Assembly (NCBI RefSeq): GCF_036492635.1
Contig: NZ_AP025305.1
Span: 3,162,001 to 3,226,000 of the forward strand
Direction: 5' to 3'
Origin: Aureibacter tunicatorum
GTDB lineage: Bacteria; Bacteroidota; Bacteroidia; Cytophagales; Cyclobacteriaceae
Length of the DNA: 64,000 bases
Positions 24,604 to 33,604 of this stretch are shown here, piece by piece (within the stretch, counting starts at the first letter, position 1; each line of letters begins with the position of its first letter). Position numbers and translations under genes: made by a program. The notes under the pieces were generated by a model. That model made no database searches. It worked only from the letters and a program-made list of their open reading frames with translations, and was not told the origin of the DNA.

Positions 24604-26439
24604 CTACTTCATCGTTGCTTCAAGCTTCTTATAAATCTCCTGAGCATTTTCGTTTTCTGGGTTTAACTCAACTGCTTTTTTACTGCTGAGCATCGCCAAT
24701 TTTTTGTTGTCATTAGCTTCGTAAGCGTAAGCCAGATTAGTAAATGCCTCTGAAGAATTAGGAAATTTTTCAGTATTTAATTTATAAATCTCCACAGTTT
24801 TGTCAATCTGATCCATGCGAGCAAATCTTCTGCCTATACGATAAATAGCATTTTCATAATAAATTTCTTTAAAATCAGGATAAGTTGACTTCAAAATCCC
24901 AAGAACTTCCTCTCCTGATTTTATTTCTCCGATATGAAACAAATGATAAGCAATTTCTACCAATTCATACGCCTCAAAAGTTTCAACACGCTCCTGAATA
25001 TGTCTTACTGCTTTATCTTCTCCTTCGTTTTTCAAAATATTCAGCGCCGTTTCCACTTGAACATGTTTATTCTGATCAAAAACTTTCCCGCCTTTGATAA
25101 TTATCTTTTCAGCGTTAAAATTTTCAATATTTTCCAAAGGAGATTTTTCAAAAATGATCAGATCAGCCATCGAACCTTGCTTCAACACACCGATTTCATT
25201 CTCAATTCCCATGGATTCTGCGCCATTCCAAGTTGCGATCTGCAATACTTCTTCAGAAGAAAAACCAGCCTCGCCAAGCAAATAAAGTTCCGAGATCATC
25301 GATTGACCTGCCTCTCGATTATCCGTTCCGATGCGGATTTTCACTCCTTTGTCATGAGCAATTTTCAAATATGACATCATATCATCAAAGGCCTGTTTGA
25401 GTAATTCTCTTTGTTCGTCAGTATAATCTGGATAATGCGCATTTTCCCTAATCGGAAAATGGTTGAAAGATGAAAAGACATCCGTTTTGCCAGCCGCCGC
25501 CGCCAATATATGTATTGTCGTGCTCATCGAAGCATTATTTTGAGCCATCTCATCAAAAAGCGCCAATAATTTTGTTTCCAAATCTTTATTTGCTTTGATA
25601 TAAGAAAAGTAAAATGCCATCGATGCGGCAAAGTCATCAATATGATCATAAGGACTCAAACCAAAACTTTCCTCCATCTGCTCACGATGCGCTCCAAACT
25701 CCAATATACTCGGAATCACAGTGAAAAAGTGTTCAAAATTTCTCACACCATAAGCCATCGCTTCCTGAATCGTCACCCTGTTATGATCCGTATGAGCAAA
25801 AACTTTCATATTTTTTAATCCAGCTTCTTTTACAACCGCACTTGCATCTTTATCATTGAGATGCGAATAAATTTTGACATATCGAACACCCTGATCATAA
25901 TATGATGCTACTTTTTTCTTCGGATCAAGCACCACAGCATGATGCGGCGCCGGATTTCTTTTTTCTTTGGAGATCATTCCCGCTCCTGTGATATAATAAT
26001 TAGGAAAATCTGCATCAGGATTATTTTGCCAGCCAACAGTCGTCGGAATCCATGACTCATATTGTGCCATGTCGAGAGCAGTGGTCGTGCCATAAGCTAA
26101 TAATTTCTCCGCCAATTTTTTTCGGTAAGTTGCATCTAGTTTTTTTGGTGCATTTCTATTGGCTAGGTCAAGCATTTGTCTGAAGTGTATATGCGTATCC
26201 ACAAAACCGGGACTTGCCAAGCGCCCATTTCCTTCGATAACTTTCAAAGCTGAAAAATTTTCATCAGCATCAATAATTTTTGCGATAGAATCATGACTAA
26301 TCAATATTGTTTTATTTTTTATAACCGATCCGCTTTCACTATCAAAAATATCCACATGGCTTACCGCCAAATCATACTGTTTTCTGTCGCAGGAAAAAAA
26401 TACCACTGCCAAAAGTAAAATCAAAAGAAGCCTTTTCAT
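24604..26439 (-). CDS. Amidohydrolase-family lipoprotein with C-terminal TPR repeats
   Basis: 611 residues. Lipoprotein signal with Cys17 (VVFFSCDRK). The amidohydrolase barrel covers about residues 25-455: metal-binding His83 and His85 (DTHIHFRQ), a candidate carbamylated Lys in RYVKIYSH, His in FAHTDHN and NFEHFF, and the last Asp in IRIGTDN. The closing GVLKQGSMADLIIF segment is typical of imidazolonepropionase-like and Xaa-Pro dipeptidase-like members. Residues about 475-611 are TPR-like (TEKFPNSSEAFTNLAYAYEA, KKAVELNPENENAQEIY). It acts in the periplasm or at the outer membrane. The substrate is unknown. The same add-on of C-terminal TPR occurs in the serine hydrolase at 27430-28899. Confidence 0.85.
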   Translation of the reverse strand: MKRLLLILLLAVVFFSCDRKQYDLAVSHVDIFDSESGSVIKNKTILISHDSIAKIIDADENFSALKVIEGNGRLASPGFVDTHIHFRQMLDLANRNAPKKLDATYRKKLAEKLLAYGTTTALDMAQYESWIPTTVGWQNNPDADFPNYYITGAGMISKEKRNPAPHHAVVLDPKKKVASYYDQGVRYVKIYSHLNDKDASAVVKEAGLKNMKVFAHTDHNRVTIQEAMAYGVRNFEHFFTVIPSILEFGAHREQMEESFGLSPYDHIDDFAASMAFYFSYIKANKDLETKLLALFDEMAQNNASMSTTIHILAAAAGKTDVFSSFNHFPIRENAHYPDYTDEQRELLKQAFDDMMSYLKIAHDKGVKIRIGTDNREAGQSMISELYLLGEAGFSSEEVLQIATWNGAESMGIENEIGVLKQGSMADLIIFEKSPLENIENFNAEKIIIKGGKVFDQNKHVQVETALNILKNEGEDKAVRHIQERVETFEAYELVEIAYHLFHIGEIKSGEEVLGILKSTYPDFKEIYYENAIYRIGRRFARMDQIDKTVEIYKLNTEKFPNSSEAFTNLAYAYEANDNKKLAMLSSKKAVELNPENENAQEIYKKLEATMK

Positions 26440-26634
26440 TGTAATGTGTTTTTTAGAATTAAAAAAATATAATTTATATTATAAAAGTTACATTTAAAAA
26501 TTATTTTCAAACACATTTACATAAGGTATAGAATGATAATATTTAATAGTAGTATTCAAACTCTACCAATACACTAAAAAAATAAGCACCTTAATTTCAA
26601 AATATAATACCATAATAATGGCATCATATTAACT

Positions 26635-27189
26635 TTATGATAAGATTCTTTTTACTAACTTTTGATAACTATATTGTAATTTTCTCTTTCTTATACTTCC
26701 AAATATATATCCAAATACTTTATCTGATTTAGGTAAATATTCCAACCACTTTTCTGAGCAACCTCCGATAACATAATCATTTTCATCTTCATTTGGCTGA
26801 CTATTTTCATTTTTTTGAGAGCTATATAATCCCAAAATATAAATTTTATCAATCTCAAATTGACGGATACTCTCTCTACAATCATATCCGTTGCTACCAT
26901 AAATCTCAAACGTTCTTCGATTTACTTCTCCTTTAATTAATTCGAGAACTTCTATCTTTATTGACTGTACAAATTCTTTATTTGTTTCCCAAAAGTAATT
27001 TCCAACACTGTCTTGGCTATTAAATGAAGTCCCATCCTCAAAATGCCACAATTTTTCAACAACTTTAGCCTTAATAATTACCTGAGAAAATTTTGAGGAT
27101 TTAATAAAATTTCCTCTCCATTCACAACTACAAGCAAAAGTTAAATTTGAAATAAAAACTAAAATCAGTGTCAGAATCTTTACTTTCAT
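26635..27189 (-). CDS. Secreted netrin/TIMP-like protein, distant third paralogue
   Basis: 184 residues from the ATG at 27189; an ATG 30 bases upstream would add ten residues before the signal peptide and is less likely. The signal peptide ends LTFACSCEW, again with Cys-x-Cys at the mature start. IIKAKVVEKL, IKIEVLELIKGEVNRRTFEI, a central Cys (GYDCRES) and IDKIYILGLY follow the same order as the pair at 20.1-21.3 kb. Overall identity is low, so this is an older duplication or separate acquisition. Confidence 0.6.
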   Translation of the reverse strand: MKVKILTLILVFISNLTFACSCEWRGNFIKSSKFSQVIIKAKVVEKLWHFEDGTSFNSQDSVGNYFWETNKEFVQSIKIEVLELIKGEVNRRTFEIYGSNGYDCRESIRQFEIDKIYILGLYSSQKNENSQPNEDENDYVIGGCSEKWLEYLPKSDKVFGYIFGSIRKRKLQYSYQKLVKRILS

Positions 27190-27429
27190 AATATTCGTAT
27201 ACTTTAAAACATTAAACACATCTTTCTAGCAATTTTAAATATCAACCAACCCCTCCTCTTAAACATTAAGTTTAATATAATTACAATAAATATATGAAAT
27301 AAAAAATATTATCAATAAAAATAAACCAAACTAACTAAATAACATGCAATAAATATATAAATAATTATTCTTTATCTTCACAATTAAATTCCGATCTATA
27401 ATCAATGCCAAGCCATTATAGACGACTCC

Positions 27430-28899
27430 TCATCGCCGACTCTTCACCCTAGCTTCCAACTTCTTTAAATTCTTCTTTCCAGCAGTATTATCCGGATTGA
27501 GTTCGATGGATTTTTTATAATACTTGATTGCCAGTTCGTCTTCGTGATTCATCATCAACACTTCACCATAGCTGTCATTGGCATTGGATGAGTTTGGAAA
27601 AGCTTCAAGATTTATTTTCAAGACCAATTTGGCTTTCAAAAGTTCCCCCTTGCCTATATATCGATAACCCAGTGCATTTAAGACATCTTCGTCAAAAATA
27701 TATTCATCAGCATGAGACTTTTTTAATTCCCAATATTTTTTTGTTGCAGCTTGGAAGTCATTCGCTTCAATATATTTAGTCAATACGTTTGCTATAGGAG
27801 GTTTAGGAATATTTTCTAATGGAAAAGCTACTGAATCTAAAGCGTTGTATGCCAACCACTCTCCATCAAAATAATCGGCAGAATTCATCAGTACCACGAC
27901 TCCTTTTTTGGTCTTTTTTTCAAATACTATAAATGAGCGATAAGCTCCAGTAGCTCCTCCATGTGCTATGAGCTCTCTATCCTCAATATCAATTACCATC
28001 CATCCCAAACCAATTTGGTAATTTAGGTCATAATCGGTTGTTGCTTCATGACTTAATTGCATAGCGGGGAATAAGTTGGACTCTTTTAGTCCTAAGTTGT
28101 AAGCCAAATAATCTAACATATCTTCAGTATTGGAACGGATAGCACCCGCTCCTGCCGAGGCTGACAGAAAATCCCAGTGTAAAGCTTCAACTCCGTAAGC
28201 ATAACCTTGTGTCAAATGTTTTTTCATGGATTTACTCAAAGATATTCCTGTGTTTTCCAATCCCAAAGGCTTTATAATCGACTGATGCAGAAACTCCTCA
28301 TAAGTCAATTGATGACTAGAGGCTAACAGGTGCCCAAGTAAACCAGTGGCATAATTAGAATATTCGAATGTTTTTCCTATCGGTCGAGTGAGTTGATATT
28401 GATTTAAAGAGTAGTACAAATCCGTTTCTGTATAACTCGAATAGGGACTTGTATAATTAGAGATCTTAAAAATGGGATCTAGTCTCGGTAAAGCGGATGA
28501 ATGATTGGCTAAATGAACGAATTGAATCGATTCATTTCCCCACATTGGAGCCGTAACTGTATCAGGCAATAGATTTTGTATGGGATCATTTAATTTTACA
28601 CTTCCTTTGAGCACTTCGTTGGCAAGTAAAACTCCTGTAAATGTCTTGGAAATCGAACCAATTTCAAATACAGAGTGCTCATCAATTGGCTCCATAGTCT
28701 CCAGTGATTTGACTCCAAAATTGTGGTAAGTTCTTCCTTCGGGACTTATGATTCCAATAGAAATTCCTTGGTATGAATTATTTTCAAGTCGTTGTTTGAT
28801 TAATTTTTTTAATTCATCCGAAATCTGGTGAGTTTGTGCCTCTACACTTAATAAGGCCAACTGCATGAAGACAAATAGAAAAACGAATGCTTTTTTCAT
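27430..28899 (-). CDS. Serine hydrolase of the beta-lactamase/penicillin-binding family with C-terminal TPR
   Basis: 489 residues. Signal peptide 1-21 (LLSVEAQ). The catalytic motifs are Ser82-x-x-Lys85 (GSISKTFTG), Tyr180-Ser-Asn182 (FEYSNYATG) and HGGATGAY in place of KTG near 315. This is the class C/esterase EstB-like set, acting on D-peptides or esters in the periplasm. Residues about 385-489 hold two or three TPR-like pairs (EAFPNSSNANDSYGEVLM, YYKKSIELNPDNTAGKKNL). It lies downstream of an AraC regulator on the same strand, with a 91-base gap. Confidence 0.85.
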   Translation of the reverse strand: MKKAFVFLFVFMQLALLSVEAQTHQISDELKKLIKQRLENNSYQGISIGIISPEGRTYHNFGVKSLETMEPIDEHSVFEIGSISKTFTGVLLANEVLKGSVKLNDPIQNLLPDTVTAPMWGNESIQFVHLANHSSALPRLDPIFKISNYTSPYSSYTETDLYYSLNQYQLTRPIGKTFEYSNYATGLLGHLLASSHQLTYEEFLHQSIIKPLGLENTGISLSKSMKKHLTQGYAYGVEALHWDFLSASAGAGAIRSNTEDMLDYLAYNLGLKESNLFPAMQLSHEATTDYDLNYQIGLGWMVIDIEDRELIAHGGATGAYRSFIVFEKKTKKGVVVLMNSADYFDGEWLAYNALDSVAFPLENIPKPPIANVLTKYIEANDFQAATKKYWELKKSHADEYIFDEDVLNALGYRYIGKGELLKAKLVLKINLEAFPNSSNANDSYGEVLMMNHEDELAIKYYKKSIELNPDNTAGKKNLKKLEARVKSRR

Positions 28900-28990
28900 A
28901 ATGGTAAATTTTAGTTCTTGTTTTAACAGGAGCTAAATTGAAAATCATCTAGAAAAAAGGCGTTCAACTTTGTAAAAAAAAGGTACTACT

Positions 28991-30151
28991 TTACACAACC
29001 GACTGAATTTCAGCAGAATTACGATATTGACTAGGCGTTTGGCTAGTATATTTCTTAAAAGCCGTATTGAATGGCGTTTTGGAATTAAAACCGACATCGT
29101 ACATGATTTCTTGTATTCTATATTTCTTCTTGCCAGAGTCTGTCAACATCTTCATAGCTTCTTTGATGCGATATTCATTTACAAAATCAAAAAAGTGCTT
29201 GTCCAATTCTTTATTCAAAACTTCTGACAATTCTCTAGCCGACATATCCAGTTGAGTCGCCAATTTTTGAACAGTCAAGTCAGGCTCTAAATAGGGTTTT
29301 TCACTTTCCATCCAATTCAAAATAATCGCAACACGTGCATCCGTTTTAAGGTTTTCTTCTGCGCAATTTTCTGATTTAAATTCATCAAGCTTTTCACCTT
29401 CTGTAACTAAGTTTGAATTGATGCCTTGGAATATTTGAGGAGCGAAAAGCGCTTTGCTGAACATCCAAGAGACATATAAAATCATCGACACTAACATGAA
29501 TATGATCAAATTGATTGTGACCTGAATATCACCATCCATAAAACGATAATTCGTCTTTATAAAAGCAATAAGCGTTGAAACCACGCAGATCCATAGATAT
29601 TTTTTCAGCCAATTATAATTAATAAGCGAATTGGCATTGGTGTAATTTTGCTTGATGATTGCTTTGTATCGATATAATTGATAGAAGCTAGCAAAATAAA
29701 CGATAAATGCTTCGCCCCACCCCATGACATTAAAAAATATGCTTTCTGGCTGATCATAGTAATTATATAGAAATGTTCTTTGCCCTTCAATATCTTTTAA
29801 AAAGAAACTTGGGATTAAGATCAGAAACTTCAAAAGCATCGGTGTGAAAAACAGCAGATGAATTTTCTTTAACTTAAAATTCTCATAAAGCAAAGACAGA
29901 ATATATAGATAGAATAATGGGGATTTTAATCCTGCAAGCCCTTCCATTCTAAGTATTTCAAGCCAATAAGGAAAGCTCAGAAATTTATGGTAAAAAAATG
30001 AGGAACAATCTAAAGCGATCACAAAAAAATAAATCGCCAATAGCGTATTGGTCAATTTTTTGTTGGTTTCCACTTTTAGCAGATAAAAACCAAAGAATAA
30101 AAATAAAACAACACCAAAGATCGCGATTACTTCTAAAAGACTGAAAGACAT
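28991..30151 (-). CDS. AraC family regulator with an N-terminal seven-helix membrane domain
   Basis: 386 residues. Residues 1-235 contain about seven hydrophobic helices, a sensor layout common in Bacteroidota AraC-type regulators. A short acidic linker leads to the DNA-binding domain at about 275-380, with two helix-turn-helix units (LTVQKLATQLDMSARELSEV and YRIQEIMYDVGFNSKTPFNTA) and the family ending FKKYTSQTPSQYR. It is a membrane-tethered transcription factor. Likely targets are the adjacent serine hydrolase gene and its own gene; the signal sensed is unknown. Confidence 0.88.
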   Translation of the reverse strand: MSFSLLEVIAIFGVVLFLFFGFYLLKVETNKKLTNTLLAIYFFVIALDCSSFFYHKFLSFPYWLEILRMEGLAGLKSPLFYLYILSLLYENFKLKKIHLLFFTPMLLKFLILIPSFFLKDIEGQRTFLYNYYDQPESIFFNVMGWGEAFIVYFASFYQLYRYKAIIKQNYTNANSLINYNWLKKYLWICVVSTLIAFIKTNYRFMDGDIQVTINLIIFMLVSMILYVSWMFSKALFAPQIFQGINSNLVTEGEKLDEFKSENCAEENLKTDARVAIILNWMESEKPYLEPDLTVQKLATQLDMSARELSEVLNKELDKHFFDFVNEYRIKEAMKMLTDSGKKKYRIQEIMYDVGFNSKTPFNTAFKKYTSQTPSQYRNSAEIQSVV

Positions 30152-30342
30152 TTATTATTTGTTTGAATATATAAATTGCAACGGAATGAAGAAAGCATAG
30201 CATATTGATTCGCTGATGCCCCATCATTAAGTATAAAATAAATTTTAATTTTTTGCATTAACTAACTTTTGTCATAAAAATTCGTCCCCATTAATATTAC
30301 TTTTATTCAAATAAATATTTCAGACTATAACCCTATACAACG

Positions 30343-30819
30343 ATGCAAAATAACGACTACGACAACTTGACTTCTGAAGCCATTGTACTTCTCAAAATTG
30401 GCAAAAACAAAGATGAAGTATTTACTTTATTAAGAGAAAACCACCCTGACGGACAGGTGAAAAAATGCATCAAAGATGCTGAGAAGACTATAATCTCCGA
30501 GTATACGGAACTATGCTCAAAGCTAAAGGCTAGCGGACACAGCAAATCAGAGATAGTGAACATGTTGGAAGAAGAGCTTGAAAAGAATCTTACAATCAAA
30601 GTCTTCAATAATTTCGAATTACAAGTTAAAAGCTTTCTATACGAAGAAATAAAAGTCAACCTGCCTGCACCTGAAGCCATCAAAGACTTTGAACTAGATA
30701 CTTACATAAAAAAATACCAAGGAGACTTTGTAAGTTACGAGGAAGTAAAATCGCTCGTGATCAATTATTACAAGCACAAATATGACATAGATATTAGCCA
30801 AAGCGAAGTATCGATCTAG
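30343..30819 (+). CDS. Hypothetical cytosolic protein with a duplicated helical motif
   Basis: 158 residues, no signal peptide. Two short segments look like copies of one another: LLKIGKNKDEVFTLLRENHP (about 16-36) and LKASGHSKSEIVNMLEEEL (about 65-84), each a pair of helices with G-x-x-K/S-x-E. The C-terminal half is helical and acidic. No family is recognised. It stands divergent to the AraC gene and convergent with the next one. Confidence 0.55.
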   Translation: MQNNDYDNLTSEAIVLLKIGKNKDEVFTLLRENHPDGQVKKCIKDAEKTIISEYTELCSKLKASGHSKSEIVNMLEEELEKNLTIKVFNNFELQVKSFLYEEIKVNLPAPEAIKDFELDTYIKKYQGDFVSYEEVKSLVINYYKHKYDIDISQSEVSI

Positions 30820-30861
30820 CAAAATATTCTTAGTAAGCATTTAACTTTTTGGTTCATTGAT

Positions 30862-30906
30862 ATCTCCGAGCTGGCAACTTCAAAATGAAGCAAACAGCTT
30901 GGAGAT
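30862..30906. terminator. Stem-loop between convergent genes
   Basis: ATCTCCGAGCTG pairs with CAGCTTGGAGAT (one mismatched step), with a smaller inner stem, between the stops at 30819 and 30910. U-tracts are weak, so it is a probable bidirectional terminator. Confidence 0.5.
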
Positions 30907-30909
30907 TCA

Positions 30910-31587
30910 TTAACTAACGATTTTCATCTCTCCTATCTTTATCACTTTCGCTTTTTTTGAGATGTTGAGTGCTAGCTCTTGACTATAACTGTTTGGGTAA
31001 TAGTGAGGATAAGCAACCTCAATACACGCTCCTCCCCTTTGTATAAAAGATTTTATAATAAGATCTGTTAGATCTAAAATCATCGCAGGAAATCCACATG
31101 TATCAATAAAAATGAATTTGTGAAAAAGAGTCATGAGATAGATATTTATCGCTCTTTGCCATTGAAAAGCTAATTTAAAAAAACTATCTTCTTTCTCAAC
31201 ACCTCCATTTAAACTTGCCATAAATCTAAAAAACAATTCAATTTGAAAATCGCTTGCTCCATGTTTCTGCATATATTCATCGACAGAGATACCATTTATG
31301 TAATAATCCCACCAATAGGCTTTCTTATAAGCATTTTGAACTCTTTTGACTTGATCGTTTTTACAATAATTATCACTTAAAAATTTGACTATTTTTTCTC
31401 TTATATGATTTAATGAAATCCCTATTTCTATTCTGACATAATCATGCTTCTCTGTATCCAGTTCTTCAAACTCCAATTTTTTATAATTCAATCGGCTTAG
31501 AATCATTTGTTTATATTTATGATTAAAATTCATAAACCAATACTTGTCAACATATTGATTGCATCCAAATTGATAAAGTAATTCCAC
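30910..31587 (-). CDS. Hypothetical protein
   Basis: 225 residues without signal peptide or clear membrane helix, rich in aromatic residues (KAYWWDYYING, FQIELFFRFM). It contains no motif I can name. It begins 28 bases after the RNase Z-like gene and probably belongs to the same transcript as that gene and csaA. Confidence 0.5.
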   Translation of the reverse strand: MELLYQFGCNQYVDKYWFMNFNHKYKQMILSRLNYKKLEFEELDTEKHDYVRIEIGISLNHIREKIVKFLSDNYCKNDQVKRVQNAYKKAYWWDYYINGISVDEYMQKHGASDFQIELFFRFMASLNGGVEKEDSFFKLAFQWQRAINIYLMTLFHKFIFIDTCGFPAMILDLTDLIIKSFIQRGGACIEVAYPHYYPNSYSQELALNISKKAKVIKIGEMKIVS

Positions 31588-31615
31588 TCATCAATCCTTC
31601 ACAAGACATTCTTCA

Positions 31616-32500
31616 TCAAAAATTTAATGGATTGCTCTTTAAAATATTTCTCTTGACCTCGCCTGGATGAACTACATACACAGGCACTTTTATCTTGTAA
31701 AACTTTATATACTTGTTCACCGCAGCGTCTATCTCTTTCCATGAATATCTGCTTGAGAAATGATTAAGAATCAAACTGCCCACATTGATTTCGCTAACCA
31801 TTTTCATTACTTCATCCAAGCGACTGTGTTTATTGCCTTTAGAAATGATTTCTTCGCCATTTTCTCCCGGCAGAAAAGTAGCTTCATGAATCAAAACTTC
31901 CGTATTATCCCATCTGGAATAATCATCAACAGGGGTATCGCCGGAAAACGATAAAATATTCTCACGGATTTCCTCGGTCAAATAATTCTTGCCGTATTGC
32001 GTACCTATTTGCTTTAATTCAATTCCTGATAATCCAGAAAATTCATTTTTCAGCTTACTTTTCACTCGAAACACTTTATAACTTAAGCTTTTATGAATGC
32101 CAATAGGTGTCTTGATATGTTCATTTCTTAAAGCTTGAACCTCAATATCATTTTTAATCCTGAATATTTGCCGATCTTCGATCCCTGTCCAAACAGCTCC
32201 CCTCATATGGTGATCAAATTTTCCCAAAAAACCCTCCATAGCTGGAAATGAACCTGAATTTTTAGGATAATAAATTCTCGGCAAGCCTTCTCTGGTATTC
32301 AATTGCAAAAATTGAGGCAAACCCATCATATGATCCCTGTCCGCATGTGTCACAAACACATCCTTGACTTTTCCTGATTTCGCTAACAAGCCAGCGGACA
32401 AACCATCCCCCGCATCAATCAACAAATTCAATTCCTCCACATTGATCCACGTCGAATACAAAGCGGTTGAATACATGGTAATGTTAAACTGTTCTGTCAT
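31616..32500 (-). CDS. RNase Z-like metallo-beta-lactamase-fold hydrolase
   Basis: 294 residues. The metal motif is HADRDH (residues 52-57), where RNase Z has HxHxDH, so the second His is replaced by Asp54. Other landmarks fit the RNase Z/ElaC branch: LSFSGDTPVDDYSRW, VLIHEATFLPGE, and LILNHFSSRYS with the last His ligand. The typical HST motif after the exosite is changed to HSRLDE. It may be the true tRNA 3'-processing enzyme or a related phosphodiesterase. It lies 22 bases after csaA, so the two are probably co-transcribed. Confidence 0.75.
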   Translation of the reverse strand: MTEQFNITMYSTALYSTWINVEELNLLIDAGDGLSAGLLAKSGKVKDVFVTHADRDHMMGLPQFLQLNTREGLPRIYYPKNSGSFPAMEGFLGKFDHHMRGAVWTGIEDRQIFRIKNDIEVQALRNEHIKTPIGIHKSLSYKVFRVKSKLKNEFSGLSGIELKQIGTQYGKNYLTEEIRENILSFSGDTPVDDYSRWDNTEVLIHEATFLPGENGEEIISKGNKHSRLDEVMKMVSEINVGSLILNHFSSRYSWKEIDAAVNKYIKFYKIKVPVYVVHPGEVKRNILKSNPLNF

Positions 32501-32522
32501 TTTTGATATTCCAACAAGTTCT

Positions 32523-32876
32523 CTAGCCTATCCTCGTACCATTCTTTACTTTGCGATCTGGGCCAATCAAAGCATTGCCTTCTCCTTCTTCCATGCCTGC
32601 CAACAACAAACACTCGCTCATAATATTCGCTATTTGCTTCGGAGGAAAATTCACCACTGCGATAACTTGTCTTCCTACCAATTCTTCAGTTTTACACAGC
32701 TTGGTGACTTGCGCGGAAGTTTTTTTGACACCCAGCTCACCAAAATCCACCATCAACTTGTACGAAGGATTACGAGCTTCTTCAAAAACCTCAGCTGAAA
32801 TAACGGTTCCTATTCTCATGTCAACTTTAGTAAAGTCCTCCCATGAGATCTGATTTTCCAAACCCTCTGCTTGCAT
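32523..32876 (-). CDS. csaA: CsaA-type tRNA-binding protein
   Basis: 117 residues, a stand-alone tRNA-binding (EMAP-II/TRBD) OB-fold. The start DFTKVDMRIGTVISAE, the central VDFGELGVKKTSAQVTKL and the closing VVNFPPKQIANIMSECLLL and ALIGPDRKVKNGTRIG match CsaA nearly from end to end. CsaA binds tRNA as a homodimer and was first described in Bacillus subtilis as a secretion-related chaperone. It leads a small operon with an RNase Z-like enzyme, which suggests a shared link to tRNA. Confidence 0.92.
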   Translation of the reverse strand: MQAEGLENQISWEDFTKVDMRIGTVISAEVFEEARNPSYKLMVDFGELGVKKTSAQVTKLCKTEELVGRQVIAVVNFPPKQIANIMSECLLLAGMEEGEGNALIGPDRKVKNGTRIG

Positions 32877-33009
32877 TTATCTCTATGTATTTGGGTAATA
32901 AAATTTATACGAAAATTGGAGCAATCACTATCGCTTTATTATAACCTTTGCATTACAACTAGCTATAGCAATTCCTCCAATTAACTAAAATAAGTCAATA
33001 TAATATTTG

Positions 33010-33555
33010 CTAATCAATCCATTCAAATGAACTCATTGAAAAGCCAATGAAACAATCATCAGCGCAATTATACGGGAAATAGCCGCATGTAGAAATAATC
33101 CCCAAATCATTTGTTTCAAAGGTAATTTGATTGGCCTCGGAATCCACTTCCAAATAATCCTGAAGACACGTTTCATACAGCTCATCAATAGTCAAAGGAC
33201 TAAATCCTTTTTCATGACTGCCGACACTAGCACCTTTCTCATTATATTCCTCAACAATATTTTTCTCATTAGTATTCAGATCACGAGTATACTCTTGATA
33301 ATTTCTCTCAACTACTTCTCCCGACTCCACAATTATTTCAGTGACATTGCCAAAACCAGCAAAGGACTGGAATTCTATCTTATAAGAATAACCATCTGAA
33401 TTTTCAGCCTTCAAAATTTCCCATTTTTCTATACTCTCTTCATATGTGAGCGAATCAAACTTGTCTGTTGTATTGCCTAAATGCGCATCTTCAGGCACGC
33501 AACTGAATATCAGCGTTGCGAATGCGAATAAAAATAAGTTGTGAGCAGTTTTCAT
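33010..33555 (-). CDS. Lipoprotein, DUF6174-like
   Basis: 181 residues. Lipoprotein signal with Cys19 (LIFSCVPED). The body matches the loose pattern of DUF6174-type proteins: KWEILKAENSDGYSYKIEFQ, EIIVESGEVVERNYQE, then FSPLTIDELYETCLQDY and FETNDLGIISTCGYFPYN. The last part carries two Cys pairs. It is exported to the envelope and its function is unknown. Confidence 0.6.
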   Translation of the reverse strand: MKTAHNLFLFAFATLIFSCVPEDAHLGNTTDKFDSLTYEESIEKWEILKAENSDGYSYKIEFQSFAGFGNVTEIIVESGEVVERNYQEYTRDLNTNEKNIVEEYNEKGASVGSHEKGFSPLTIDELYETCLQDYLEVDSEANQITFETNDLGIISTCGYFPYNCADDCFIGFSMSSFEWID

Positions 33556-33604
33556 TTTTTTATATTTTAGTAAAAAACATAATTAATTTAATAAGAAAAT
33601 ATAA

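Noticed and set aside
26583-26598. A third copy of the 96-bp repeat, because TAAGCACCTTAATTTC resembles its start
   Set aside because: Only nine bases agree exactly, the CCCCC/GGGGG palindrome is missing, and the match does not extend.
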